Source of the DNA: Verrucomicrobiota bacterium
GTDB lineage: Bacteria > Verrucomicrobiota > Verrucomicrobiia > Opitutales > Opitutaceae
Length of the DNA: 64,000 nt
Assembly: GCA_023443455.1 (NCBI GenBank)
Contig: JAEZUE010000047.1
Coordinates: forward strand, 1-64,000
Direction: 5' to 3'
Shown in pieces: positions 25,798 to 34,417 of the stretch. How positions within the stretch are numbered: the stretch's first letter is position 1; each line of letters begins with the position of its first letter. The notes beneath the pieces are model-generated. The model was not told where the DNA came from. It did no database searches and worked only from the letters and a program-made list of their open reading frames with translations. Both the position numbers and the translations under genes were made by a program.

Positions 25798-27912
25798 ATG
25801 CTCACCCTTCTCCGCTTCTTGCTCCGCCTGCTCTACCGGTTTCGCGCGTACAACACCGAGGTGCTGCGCACCCCCGGGCCCGTCCTCCTCCTGCCCAACC
25901 ACGTGTCCTGGTTCGATTGGCTCTTTCTCGGGGCCTGCCTCGAGGGCGACTGGCGCTTCGTGACCTCCTCCACCACCGCCCAGGCCTCGTTCCTGCACCG
26001 CTGGATCATGGTCAACCGGCGCACCTTCCCCGTGGACCCACTTTCCCCCTACGCCGCCAAGCGCATGGCCGAGTACCTCCAGACCGGCGGCCGGCTCGTG
26101 CTCTTCCCCGAGGGCCGCATCTCCCTCACCGGCTCCCTGATGAAGCTCTTCGACGGCACCGGCTTCCTCCTCCACCACACGAAGGCCAAGGTCGTCACCG
26201 CCCACCTGCGCGGCGCCCACCGCCTCCCATGGTCGCGCAACGCCGACCGCAAACGCTGGTTCCCCCGCGTGTCCGTACATTTCAGCGACGCCCTCACCCC
26301 GCCCCAGGTCGGGCACATGAACACCGCCGACGCGCGCAACCTCCTCACCGACTGGGTGCTCGAACGCATGCGCCACCAGCGCTTCACCATCGAACACGCC
26401 TTCGGCCCGCGCACGATCCCCGCGGCGATCCGCGAGACCGCCCGCCTCGCCGGCAACAAACCGATCCTGGGCGACATCAACGGCACCCTCACCTACCGCC
26501 GCCTCTTCGTCGGGGCCACCCTGCTCGCCCGCCAATGGCGCTCGCTCCTCGCCCCCGGCACCGAACGCGTCGGCGTGCTGCTGCCCAACGTCAACGCCGC
26601 GCCCGTCACCCTGCTCTCGCTCTGGTCGCTCGGGAAGACGCCCGCGATCCTCAACTACTCCACCGGCCCCGCGATCATGCTCGCCTGCGCGCAACTCGCC
26701 GGGCTGAAACAGATCATCACCTCGCGCGCCTTCGTCGAGAAGGCGAAGCTCAAGCTCGAGCCGCTCACCGCCGCCGGCCTCGAGCTGGTCTGCCTCGAGG
26801 ACGTCCGCCCCCGCATCGGCGCCCTCGCGAAACTCGCCGCCCTCGCGGGCCTGCTCCGCCTGCCGTGCCCGAAAACCACTGACGCCGATCCGACCGCCGT
26901 CGTGCTCTTCACCAGCGGCTCCGAGGGCGTGCCGAAGGGGGTAGAGCTCACCCACGCCAACCTCCTCGCCAACGTCCGCCAGCTCCTCACCGTCAGCGAT
27001 CTCGGCGACCGGGACCGGATGTTCTGCGCGTTGCCGCTCTTCCACAGCTTCGGCATCACCGGCGGCCTGCTGCTGCCGCTCGTGCGTGGCTTCCGCACGT
27101 TTCTGTATCCGTCTCCCCTGCACTACCGGATCGTGCCGACCGCCGTCTACATGCAGAACAGCACGCTGCTGCTCGCGACCAACACCTTCCTCAACCTCTA
27201 CGCCCGGCGCGCGCACCCATACGATTTCCGCTTCCTGCGCTACCTCTTCGCCGGTGCCGAGAAGGTGCAGGAAGCCACCGCCACGCTCTACGCGCAACGC
27301 TTCGGCGTGCGCATCCTCGAGTGTTACGGCGCCACCGAATGCAGCCCCGGCATCGCCGTAAACGTGCCGCTCGCGCCCCGGGCCGGCACCGGCGGCAAGC
27401 TCATCCCCGGCATGCAGGCCCGCCTCGAACCCGTCGAGGGCGTGCCCGAGGGCGGACGCCTGTTCGTCCGCGGGCCTAACGTGATGAAGGGCTACCTCAA
27501 CCCCGAGCCCAACGCGCAGTTCCGCGCCCTCGACGGCTGGTACGACACCGGCGACATCGTCACGATCGACGCCGAAAACTTCATCCGTATCCAGGGCCGC
27601 CTGAAACGTTTCGCCAAGATCAGCGGCGAGATGGTCAGCCTCGGCGCCATCGAGGACGCGCTCGCGGGCGCCTTCCCGCAGTACGGCCTGCGCTGCGCGG
27701 TCGCCATCGTCGCCCGGCCCGATGAGGACAAGGGCGAACGGCTGCTCGCGGTGACCAACGACTCCCGCGTCACCCTCGAGTCGATCCGCGCCGTGCTGCG
27801 CGAGAAGGGCCTGCCCAATCTCGCGATGCCGCGAGAAGTGAAAGTGGTATCCGCGATCCCGAAACTCGGCACCGGCAAGACGGACCACCGCGGCCTCGAG
27901 AGGCTCCTGTGA
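25798..27912 (+). CDS. Bifunctional acyltransferase / acyl-ACP synthetase (Aas-like)
   Basis: A 704-residue membrane-associated enzyme. The N-terminal PlsC-type domain has the HX4D catalytic motif in PNHVSWFDWLF (about residues 38-48) and FPEGRIS. The C-terminal AMP-binding domain has the P-loop VLFTSGSEGVPKGVELTHAN, then YGATECSPG and the late Lys in TGKTDHRGLERLL. Such proteins activate fatty acids with ATP and re-acylate lysophospholipids. With the ceramidase-like protein and carrier upstream it suggests lipid repair or recycling. The gene ends at the bidirectional hairpin 27926-27955. Confidence 0.88.
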   Translation: MLTLLRFLLRLLYRFRAYNTEVLRTPGPVLLLPNHVSWFDWLFLGACLEGDWRFVTSSTTAQASFLHRWIMVNRRTFPVDPLSPYAAKRMAEYLQTGGRLVLFPEGRISLTGSLMKLFDGTGFLLHHTKAKVVTAHLRGAHRLPWSRNADRKRWFPRVSVHFSDALTPPQVGHMNTADARNLLTDWVLERMRHQRFTIEHAFGPRTIPAAIRETARLAGNKPILGDINGTLTYRRLFVGATLLARQWRSLLAPGTERVGVLLPNVNAAPVTLLSLWSLGKTPAILNYSTGPAIMLACAQLAGLKQIITSRAFVEKAKLKLEPLTAAGLELVCLEDVRPRIGALAKLAALAGLLRLPCPKTTDADPTAVVLFTSGSEGVPKGVELTHANLLANVRQLLTVSDLGDRDRMFCALPLFHSFGITGGLLLPLVRGFRTFLYPSPLHYRIVPTAVYMQNSTLLLATNTFLNLYARRAHPYDFRFLRYLFAGAEKVQEATATLYAQRFGVRILECYGATECSPGIAVNVPLAPRAGTGGKLIPGMQARLEPVEGVPEGGRLFVRGPNVMKGYLNPEPNAQFRALDGWYDTGDIVTIDAENFIRIQGRLKRFAKISGEMVSLGAIEDALAGAFPQYGLRCAVAIVARPDEDKGERLLAVTNDSRVTLESIRAVLREKGLPNLAMPREVKVVSAIPKLGTGKTDHRGLERLL

Positions 27913-27925
27913 CGCGAAGACGAAA

Positions 27926-27955
27926 AAGGCGCCCGCTCGGGGCGCCTTCTCGTTT
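27926..27955. terminator. Bidirectional terminator between aas-like and FKBP genes
   Basis: The stem AAGGCGCCC/GGGGCGCCTT has a T-rich tract on the plus side and an A-run on the other, between two convergent genes. Confidence 0.85.
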
Positions 27956-27972
27956 TCAAAAGGTCGTCGCGA

Positions 27973-28740
27973 TCACTGGAAGTCGACCAGTTCGACCTCG
28001 AACTCGAGCACCGAGCCCGGGGGGATGGAGCCGGCCGGCCGGCTGCCGTATCCAAGGTCTGCCGGCACCCAGAGCTGGATCTTGCCGCCCTTGCCGATGA
28101 GCTGCAGCCCCTCGGTCCAGCCCTTGACCACACCGGAGAGCGAAAACTCGAGCGGCTGCCCGCCCTTGTTGTCCGTGGTGTCGAACACGCTGCCGTTGCA
28201 CAGCTTTCCCGTGTAGAGCGCCTTCACCTTGCTGGCCGCGGTGGGCTTCGCCTCGGCACCGGGAGCCAGAATCTTGTAGCGCAGCCCCGACGCCGTCTTG
28301 GTCACCTCGGGATTGGCGTCGATGGCCGTGAGAAAAGCCTCGTTGGCATCGGACCACTGCTTGGCCGCCGCCTCGGCGCGGCCGCGGAACAGCACCTCGG
28401 CCCCGTCGGCGATCGCCTGCACATCGAAGTCGAGTTCCCCGCCGCGCACCGCGAGTTCAACGCCGCGGACCAGCGCCGCGACCTCCTCCTCGCTCATGCT
28501 GTACTGCTTCGCCATGCCGCCGAAGCGCGCCTGCAGCGCCACATAGTAGCCCTGGGCCATGAACGCCTGTTTCTCCTGCTCCGCCGTAAGCGGAGTCGGG
28601 GCGGGAGCCGGCTCGGGCGCCGGGGCCACCACCGGGGCCGGAGCGGCCGCGGCCGCGGGAGCCGACGGTGCCGTCTCGCCTTCGGCCAGAGCCACCGCCG
28701 CGGAAGTCAGGATAAGGGAACCAAGAAATAGAGTACGCAT
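27973..28740 (-). CDS. Exported FKBP-type peptidyl-prolyl isomerase (Mip-like)
   Basis: A 255-residue protein with a signal peptide (about residues 1-19), an Ala/Pro-rich linker (24-50), a helical dimerisation-type segment with QGYYVALQARFGGMAKQYSM (about 60-140) and the FKBP fold at the C-terminus (VKALYTGKLCNGSVFDTTDN, GVVKGWTEGLQLIGKGGKIQ, GYGSRPAGSIPPGSVLEFEV). It should assist folding of exported proteins in the periplasm. Domain order matches Mip and FkpA. Confidence 0.93.
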   Translation of the reverse strand: MRTLFLGSLILTSAAVALAEGETAPSAPAAAAAPAPVVAPAPEPAPAPTPLTAEQEKQAFMAQGYYVALQARFGGMAKQYSMSEEEVAALVRGVELAVRGGELDFDVQAIADGAEVLFRGRAEAAAKQWSDANEAFLTAIDANPEVTKTASGLRYKILAPGAEAKPTAASKVKALYTGKLCNGSVFDTTDNKGGQPLEFSLSGVVKGWTEGLQLIGKGGKIQLWVPADLGYGSRPAGSIPPGSVLEFEVELVDFQ

Positions 28741-28871
28741 CGGCGCCTTTGCTAGAGCACGAAACCGCGCGGGGGAAGCCCGATTCTCGCCCCACCCGCT
28801 CCCCTTCGCCCTCCCCCGTTCATCCCCTTAGGCCTGCAACCGGCGCCGGCCGCCGAGCGTTCCAGCCCGCC

Positions 28872-28909
28872 CGACCGTATAAACTGACGACCGTCGAGTT
28901 ATACGGTCG
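28872..28909. repeat. 38-bp palindrome, family member 2
   Basis: 15 of 19 pairs match. The left arm is CGACCGTATAAACTGA and the centre CGACCG. It lies in the 294-base gap between the FKBP gene and lpxI (divergent), so it could sit in either promoter. The outer arm ACCGTATAA is shared with members 3 and 4. Confidence 0.85.
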
Positions 28910-29034
28910 GGCCCCAGGTGCGCACTGGCGGCGCACCCCGACCGATCCCCCGGACCGCGAAACGGGACCTGCCTGCGCCATTGACCCGCGGGGCGACCTG
29001 CCTCGTCCTTGCAGCCAGAACCGCAACGTCACCC

Positions 29035-29880
29035 GTGGCCGCCCTCTCCCGTTTCCTCCCCGCCGATTTCGATCCGACCCGCCCGATCACGCTGATCGCG
29101 GGCCAAGGCCAGTATCCGATCCGCGTCGCCGCGGCGATCCGCCGCGCCGGCGTGCCGCTGCGCCTGATCGCCTTCGAGGAGGAGACCCCGGCCGAACTCG
29201 TGAACACCTTCCCCGAGTCCGAGCGCCGCATGCTGCTCGTCGGCCAACTCGGCAAAGCCCTCGACACCCTCGAGAAGTTCGGCGCCGGTTACGCCATCAT
29301 GGCCGGCCAGATCACACCGCGCCGGCTCTTCAAGGGCCTGCATCCCGATTGGAAGGCCGCGCGCATCCTCTTTTCCCTGAAGCGCCGCAATGCCGAGACC
29401 ATCTTCGGCGCCCTCGCCAAGGAGATCGCCGCCCTCGGCGTCACCCTGCTCGACGCCCGCTCGTTTCTCGATGACGAACTCGCCTCGGAAGGCCCGATGA
29501 CCGGCAAGTTCTCCGTGCCCGGGGAGTTCCTCGAGCACGGCATCCACATCGCCAAGGAGGTCGCCCGGCTCGACATCGGCCAGGGCGTCGTCGTGCGCAA
29601 GGGCACCGTCGTCGCCGTCGAGGCCTTCGAGGGCACCGACGCCATGCTGCGCCGCGCCGGCGAGTTCAAGACCGACAACCTGCTCTTCGTGAAGACCGTG
29701 AAGCCGGCGCAGGACTACCGCTTCGACGTGCCCGTTTTTGGGTTACGCACGCTCGAGAGCATGCGCGAGGCCGGCATCGGCCACGCCGCGCTCGAGGCCG
29801 ACAGCACCATCGTGCTCGAGAAGGAACGCGTCATCGAGCAGGCCCGCGCCTGGAAAATCCAGCTCTTCGGCTACCGGTAA
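29035..29880 (+). CDS. lpxI: UDP-2,3-diacylglucosamine pyrophosphatase LpxI
   Basis: A 281-residue enzyme that cleaves UDP-2,3-diacylglucosamine to lipid X in lipid A synthesis; LpxI replaces LpxH in many non-gamma proteobacteria. GQGQYPIRVAAAIRRAG at the N-terminus, GQLGKALDTLEKFGAGYAIM, MAGQITPRRLF, LDARSFLDDELASEGPMTG and DIGQGVVVRKGTVVAVEAFEGTD are the conserved blocks. A GTG at 29035 gives the family's normal length; the frame is open 39 codons upstream without similarity. Its presence shows an outer membrane with lipid A. Confidence 0.93.
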   Translation: MAALSRFLPADFDPTRPITLIAGQGQYPIRVAAAIRRAGVPLRLIAFEEETPAELVNTFPESERRMLLVGQLGKALDTLEKFGAGYAIMAGQITPRRLFKGLHPDWKAARILFSLKRRNAETIFGALAKEIAALGVTLLDARSFLDDELASEGPMTGKFSVPGEFLEHGIHIAKEVARLDIGQGVVVRKGTVVAVEAFEGTDAMLRRAGEFKTDNLLFVKTVKPAQDYRFDVPVFGLRTLESMREAGIGHAALEADSTIVLEKERVIEQARAWKIQLFGYR

Positions 29881-29920
29881 GGTCCCGTGCCGCGCACGAC
29901 GGCATCCGCGTGGCTCCTGA

Positions 29921-31246
29921 TCAAAAATCCTGCAGCTTGCTCTCGATCGGATGCGCCGGATCGAGGCGTTCCAGCACTTCGCCGAGCAGGTAGATCGAAC
30001 CGGTGACGACCACCGTGCCTCCCGCTTCACCAATCACGCAGCGGTCGGGCTGCGGAAACACCTCCCTCAAAGTGCTGCGCCGGACAAGCCCGCCGAAATC
30101 GTCGGGCACGCATCGCGCCAGCACGTCGTACGCGACCGCACGCTCCTGCTGCGGCACCACCAGATGGATCTCGCGCGCATGTTTCGCCACGACCGCCAGC
30201 ACCGCCTTGGCCCTCGCCTCGCCGGTTGCGCCAACCACGACCACCGGCTTGCGGCCACTCTCCGCGACGAAGCGGGAGAGGTTCGCGTCGAGCTGTCGAG
30301 CCCCCTCAGGATTGTGCGTCGCATCGAGAATGGCCAGCGTCGCGCCGACCTGGATGCGCTGCCAGCGCCCCGGCCACGTCACCTGTTGCAGCCCGCGCGC
30401 AACCACTTCGTCGGTGACCCGCCAACACGCCGGCATCAACCGCGCCACCAACGTCGCGGTGGCCGCGTTCCAGCGTTGATAGTCGCCCTCGAGGTTGGTC
30501 GTCGGGTAGCCCGCCAGCTCCGCGCCGAACTCGCGTTCGACCGAATGCAACGGCGCACCGCGCTCACCCGCCACCCGCTCGATCACCGCCATCGCCTCAG
30601 AATCGACGCGGCCAACCACCACCGGTCGTCCCGGCTTGATGATGCCCGCCTTCTCGAAGGCGATCTGGGCGAGCGTGTCACCGAGCATGTCGCAGTGGTC
30701 GAGCCCGATCGAAGTGATCACCGCGACCTCCGGCTCCACGACGTTGGTTGCATCAAAACGCCCGCCAAGCCCGACCTCGATCAGACCGACATCGACCTGC
30801 TTCCGCGCGAATTGCAGGAACGCCGCGCCGGTCATGAACTCGAAGAAACTCGGATGGTTCTCCGGATCGGTCGCGGCCAACGCATCGGCATGGCCCTGCA
30901 ACTCCCGTGCGTAGGCCACGATCTCGGCGTTGGTCATCTCCACCCGATCGACCTGGATCCGCTCACCCAGCCGCACCAGATGCGGCGAGGTATACAGCCC
31001 CGTCCGCCAACCGGCGGCCCGAAGGATCGCCTCGAGCATCGCCGCCACGGAACCCTTGCCGTTTGTGCCCGCCACGTGGATGCAGGGATAGGCACGTTCC
31101 GGATGACCGAGCGCCTCGGCGAGCAGCCGCATGCGGTCGATGCCCAGCTTCACCCCGCGGGCCTTCAGGCCGCAGAGGTAGGCCTTGGTCGTTTCGTAAT
31201 CCTGGAGAGCAGCGGTCACGCGAGTGGATCTGGAGAGCCGCTCCAT
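29921..31246 (-). CDS. folC: Folylpolyglutamate synthase / dihydrofolate synthase
   Basis: A 441-residue Mur-ligase-type enzyme adding glutamate to (dihydro)folate. VKLGIDRMRLLAEALGHPER, the P-loop HVAGTNGKGSVAAMLEAIL, YTSPHLVRLGERI and GLDHCDMLGDTLAQIAFEKAGI are diagnostic. The C-terminal Mur domain has LDATHNPEGARQLD. The ATG at 31246 is 83 bases from the divergent antitoxin ATG at 31329, so the two promoters share this interval. Confidence 0.95.
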   Translation of the reverse strand: MERLSRSTRVTAALQDYETTKAYLCGLKARGVKLGIDRMRLLAEALGHPERAYPCIHVAGTNGKGSVAAMLEAILRAAGWRTGLYTSPHLVRLGERIQVDRVEMTNAEIVAYARELQGHADALAATDPENHPSFFEFMTGAAFLQFARKQVDVGLIEVGLGGRFDATNVVEPEVAVITSIGLDHCDMLGDTLAQIAFEKAGIIKPGRPVVVGRVDSEAMAVIERVAGERGAPLHSVEREFGAELAGYPTTNLEGDYQRWNAATATLVARLMPACWRVTDEVVARGLQQVTWPGRWQRIQVGATLAILDATHNPEGARQLDANLSRFVAESGRKPVVVVGATGEARAKAVLAVVAKHAREIHLVVPQQERAVAYDVLARCVPDDFGGLVRRSTLREVFPQPDRCVIGEAGGTVVVTGSIYLLGEVLERLDPAHPIESKLQDF

Positions 31247-31328
31247 GCCACGAAAGCGAACGCCCGACGGCAAGCCTCGCGATCGCCGCCGACTCGACAA
31301 CTGCTATCACTGCTATCCCGTTGCCGTC

Positions 31329-31565
31329 ATGTCTCAGCTTCTCGTCCGAAACATCGAGCCCGCAGTGGTGAAGAAACTGCGCAAGCGAGCCTCCGCCGAA
31401 GGCATTTCGATGGAGGAGGCACATCGCCGGGTCTTGCGACTCGCGTTGCTCGGACGCGAGCCCGACCCGGCCACCAATTTCGTCGCCTACCTGCAGAGCA
31501 TCCCCACGTGCGAAACGATCGCGTTCACGCGGTCCAAAGACCTCCCCCGTGCGATCGCCCTCTGA
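31329..31565 (+). CDS. FitA/VapB-like antitoxin
   Basis: A 78-residue protein with an N-terminal ribbon-helix-helix (SQLLVRNIEPAVVKKLRKRA, then GISMEEAHRRVLRLAL). The C-terminal tail with SKDLPRAIAL should bind the toxin. FitA-type antitoxins act as dimers on their own promoter. The stop overlaps the toxin ATG by one base. Confidence 0.85.
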   Translation: MSQLLVRNIEPAVVKKLRKRASAEGISMEEAHRRVLRLALLGREPDPATNFVAYLQSIPTCETIAFTRSKDLPRAIAL

Positions 31566-31972
31566 TGGGATTCCTGCTCGACACCTGCCTGCTCTCGGAA
31601 TTGCGCAAGAAGCAGTGCAACTCCGGAGTCGCCGAGTGGATCGCCACCATCGACCCCGACGACGCATTCCTGAGCATGCTCACCCTCGGGGAAATCAGAC
31701 GCGGCATCGAATTGCACCGCGCCAAAAATCCGGCCGCCGCGCGCAATCTCGAGCGCTGGCTTTCGGGCCTCGAGACGCATTGCTCGGAGCGAATCCTTCC
31801 GATCACCGCCGCCATCTCCGACCGTTGGGGGCGGCTTTGCCCCAAACAACCGCTGCCGGTTTCCGACGGGCTCATCGCCGCCACGGCACTCGAACATCGG
31901 CTCACGGTGGTGACACGGAACGTGGCAGATTTCGAACGCTCGGGAGCAGGCATCCTCAACCCATTTTCCTGA
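31565..31972 (+). CDS. FitB/VapC-like PIN-domain toxin
   Basis: A 135-residue PIN ribonuclease. The acidic residues of the metal site are visible in FLLDTCLLSELRK, LGEIRRGIE and PVSDGLIAATALEHRLTVVT, followed by the final NVADFERSGAGILNPF. The family cleaves tRNA or rRNA when free of its antitoxin. The gene ends 3 bases from the convergent accD stop. It forms a pair with the antitoxin just upstream. Confidence 0.9.
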   Translation: MGFLLDTCLLSELRKKQCNSGVAEWIATIDPDDAFLSMLTLGEIRRGIELHRAKNPAAARNLERWLSGLETHCSERILPITAAISDRWGRLCPKQPLPVSDGLIAATALEHRLTVVTRNVADFERSGAGILNPFS

Positions 31973-31975
31973 ATA

Positions 31976-32830
31976 CTAAGCCACCCTCCGCTTTCCGGAG
32001 AACGCCAGGAGCAAATCCCGCAGACGGTCGCGCATCTCGAGGCGACTCACGATCTGGTCGATCAGCCCGTGTTTGAGCAGAAACTCGGCGGTCTGGAAAC
32101 CGTCCGGCAACGATTGTTTGGTCGTCTCCCGGATGACACGCGGCCCCGCGAAACCGACCACCGCGCCAGGCTCGGCGAGGATCACGTCGCCGAGGGTCGC
32201 ATAGCTGGCCATCACGCCCGCCATCGTCGGATTGGTCAGGATGGAAATATACGGCAGACGCGCCTGCGCATGGCGCGCGAGCGCGGCACTGGTCTTCGCC
32301 ATCTGCATGAGACTGTAGATACCCTCGTACATCCGGGCGCCACCGGAACTGCAGATCACGATGCAGGGGAGCCCCTTCGCCGTCGCGGCCTCGATGGCGC
32401 GGGTGATCTTCTCGCCCACGACCGCACCCATGCTCGCGCCCAGGAAACGAAAATCCATGCACGCGATCGAGATCTCCAATCCGTGGATGCGCCCGAAGCC
32501 GGTCACCACCGCGTCGTTGAGCCCGGTCTCCATCTTGTACTGCGCGAGCTTGCTCGGGTACGACGCGGCACCGGTGAAGCCGAGCGGATCGACCGACTCG
32601 AGCCTCGTGCCGGTCTCCTCGAAGCTGCCCTCGTCCAACAGAAGAGCCAGCCGCGCCGGCGCCGAGATCGGAAAATGGAACCCGCTCTTCGGCACCACCA
32701 TCTGGTTCTGCTCCAGCTCCTTGGTGAACACGCTCGCACCCGAGATCGGACACTTCGTGTAGGTGCCATGCGGGATGTCCTTCTTCTTGACGATGACGGG
32801 GGTGTATTTGGGTTTTCCGAACAGGGCCAT
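31976..32830 (-). CDS. accD: Acetyl-CoA carboxylase carboxyltransferase beta subunit, zinc ribbon degenerate
   Basis: A 284-residue subunit that with AccA transfers carboxyl from biotin to acetyl-CoA, the first step of fatty acid synthesis. The crotonase-like core is intact (GASMGAVVGEKITRAIE, SSGGARMYEGIYSLMQMAKT, LTNPTMAGVMASYA, EPGAVVGFAGPRVI). The N-terminal zinc ribbon is not: where E. coli AccD has Cys at 27, 30, 46 and 49, this protein has Cys27, Ser30, Val46 and Ser49 in the same register. Zinc binding and the associated mRNA/DNA binding are therefore unlikely. The length is otherwise normal. accA is not in the window. Confidence 0.95.
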   Translation of the reverse strand: MALFGKPKYTPVIVKKKDIPHGTYTKCPISGASVFTKELEQNQMVVPKSGFHFPISAPARLALLLDEGSFEETGTRLESVDPLGFTGAASYPSKLAQYKMETGLNDAVVTGFGRIHGLEISIACMDFRFLGASMGAVVGEKITRAIEAATAKGLPCIVICSSGGARMYEGIYSLMQMAKTSAALARHAQARLPYISILTNPTMAGVMASYATLGDVILAEPGAVVGFAGPRVIRETTKQSLPDGFQTAEFLLKHGLIDQIVSRLEMRDRLRDLLLAFSGKRRVA

Positions 32831-33119
32831 ACGGTGAGTGCGTCGTGGTTGCTGGTGCGAAACGCCGAGGCGGTGTAGTTCCCCGCGGTCGGCCGCGGCT
32901 GGTCTAGCCCAGCCCACGCGGGCTTGAACAGGCCGAAACCACCGCTTGGAGGAGACAGTAGCGGGCTTAATCGTCGCCGCCCCGGCCATGACGTTGCGAT
33001 CGCCGCGCCGGCCGCGTGCTCTCACGCCGCCCACTGGCGAACGCCAGCCCGCCGACCTGCAGTCTCGCCCTCGGGAGCGCGAGCGTCCCGACTCTTTGCA
33101 ACCAACGCAGGCGCACCGC

Positions 33120-33863
33120 TCAGCCGTGCCCGAAGGTCGCCACATCGATCATCGCCCCGCCCATACGGCGCAGCACATCCGCACAGGCATTGAGCGTCGC
33201 CCCGGTCGTGAACACATCGTCGACGAGCACGTACCTCCGCGTGCGATCCACCTCCTTGTCGGTGCGCGGGGCAAAGGCGTTGCGCAGATTCTTCTGCCGC
33301 GCGCTCCGGTCCAATCGTGTCTGGGTGCTGGTGTCGGCTACGCGTTTGATCGGCTCGGCGACCGACGTTCCGCCCCCCGCCACGCGCGCGAAGGTTTCGG
33401 CGAGCAGGCTCGACTGGTTGTAGCCGCGCTCGCGTTCCTTGCGCGGGTGCAGCGGCACGGGCACCAGTACCGCACCGCGGAGATAGTCCAGATAACCCGC
33501 CGTTTCCGCCGCGATCAACCCGATCTCCTCCAGCACGTGCAGGCCAGCATGGTATTTGAGGTCGATCACGAGTGTGCGGGCCGGCCCGCGCAGCAGCACC
33601 GCCGCCCGCCCCTCACCAAACACGGGCACCAAAGTCTCGCAATGCTCGCAAACCCGATCCTCCGCACCCGCGCCGAAGTACGGATAACCGCAGGTCCGGC
33701 AATGCGGGCCCTCGATACGATGGAGGTACGCGGCGCAGCGCTCGCACAGATGCCGACGAGTCGGAACCTCGACCAGCCGTCGACAATGTACGCATACGGG
33801 AGGAAACCAGACATCCCGCAGTGTTCTCAGCCAACGCGTCCCACCTCCAGGATTGGCATTCAT
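33120..33863 (-). CDS. ComF-family phosphoribosyltransferase-like protein
   Basis: A 247-residue protein. The N-terminal double zinc-ribbon has four CxxC pairs (CVHC, CERC, CRTC, CEHC). The C-terminal PRTase domain has PVPLHPRKERERGYNQSSLL and the PRPP loop VLVDDVFTTGATLNACADVL. ComF is needed for DNA uptake in competent bacteria; other relatives (GntX) act elsewhere. The pilus operon 10 kb downstream could be part of the same uptake pathway, but no ComEA or ComEC is in the window. Confidence 0.9.
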   Translation of the reverse strand: MNANPGGGTRWLRTLRDVWFPPVCVHCRRLVEVPTRRHLCERCAAYLHRIEGPHCRTCGYPYFGAGAEDRVCEHCETLVPVFGEGRAAVLLRGPARTLVIDLKYHAGLHVLEEIGLIAAETAGYLDYLRGAVLVPVPLHPRKERERGYNQSSLLAETFARVAGGGTSVAEPIKRVADTSTQTRLDRSARQKNLRNAFAPRTDKEVDRTRRYVLVDDVFTTGATLNACADVLRRMGGAMIDVATFGHG

Positions 33864-34019
33864 CTCCCATCCAATGTGTCACAAGGATTTCGAGACCGAA
33901 AGCGCGAAAACGCCCGCCATGCACCCAGCAGGTTTCGCCGCCCCACTCCCGATCCCACCTACGCCCGAACCGCCCTCCGGCCCCCAACGCCCCCCCCGGC
34001 CCCCAACGCCCGAACCGCG

Positions 34020-34057
34020 AAACCGTATAAGTTCACGGCCGTGAACTTATACGGTTC
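34020..34057. repeat. 38-bp palindrome, family member 3
   Basis: The inner 36 bases (34021-34056) are a perfect palindrome; only the outermost pair fails, giving 18 of 19. The left arm is AAACCGTATAAGTTCA and the centre CGGCCG. It lies 157 bases upstream of the comF-like start. Confidence 0.95.
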
Positions 34058-34173
34058 CGGTCCAAAGATTCTCCTCTCGCCCGCGTGCCATCCCCAGCAC
34101 TCTACAAATTTAATCATCTGGCTACCAGTGACTTCAGTCGCATTGACGATGCGAAAACCGCGTCCGAGAATCT

Positions 34174-34211
34174 GAACCGTTTATGTTCACGACCGTGAAC
34201 CTAAACGGTTC
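34174..34211. repeat. 38-bp palindrome, family member 4
   Basis: 17 of 19 pairs match. The left arm is GAACCGTTTATGTTCA and the centre CGACCG. It is 154 bases from member 3 and shares most of its arm, so the two form a matched pair. Confidence 0.93.
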
Positions 34212-34417
34212 GGCGGGCGGACAGCATCGGCAATCGCGGGCCGACGCGATCACGGAAGGTGACCAACAAATCTCGGGCCGGCCGGGGGCGAGGGAGCGGA
34301 GAGCGTTCCGGCCCGAAGGGGATTTCGGACAGTGCGTTGGTCGCCTCGCTTTTTCGTACCGGCATGTTCGGCCGCATTTCCGCGCCGAGACCCGGAGCCG
34401 GGCACGGCCCACCCACC

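Larger units (their letters stand above)
33864..34417. other. Gene-free stretch between the comF-like gene and truA
   Basis: No coding region is supported. It holds two members of the 38-bp palindrome family and a direct repeat of GGCCCCCAACGCCC at about 33977-34011. Confidence 0.55.

Noticed and set aside
24134..27888. Very long open frames on the minus strand opposite the MFS and Aas-like genes
   Set aside because: They are antisense shadows produced by strong G/C bias at third codon positions. The plus-strand products have clear domains, and the minus-strand translations are low-complexity (Glu/Gly/Ala/Arg) without motifs.
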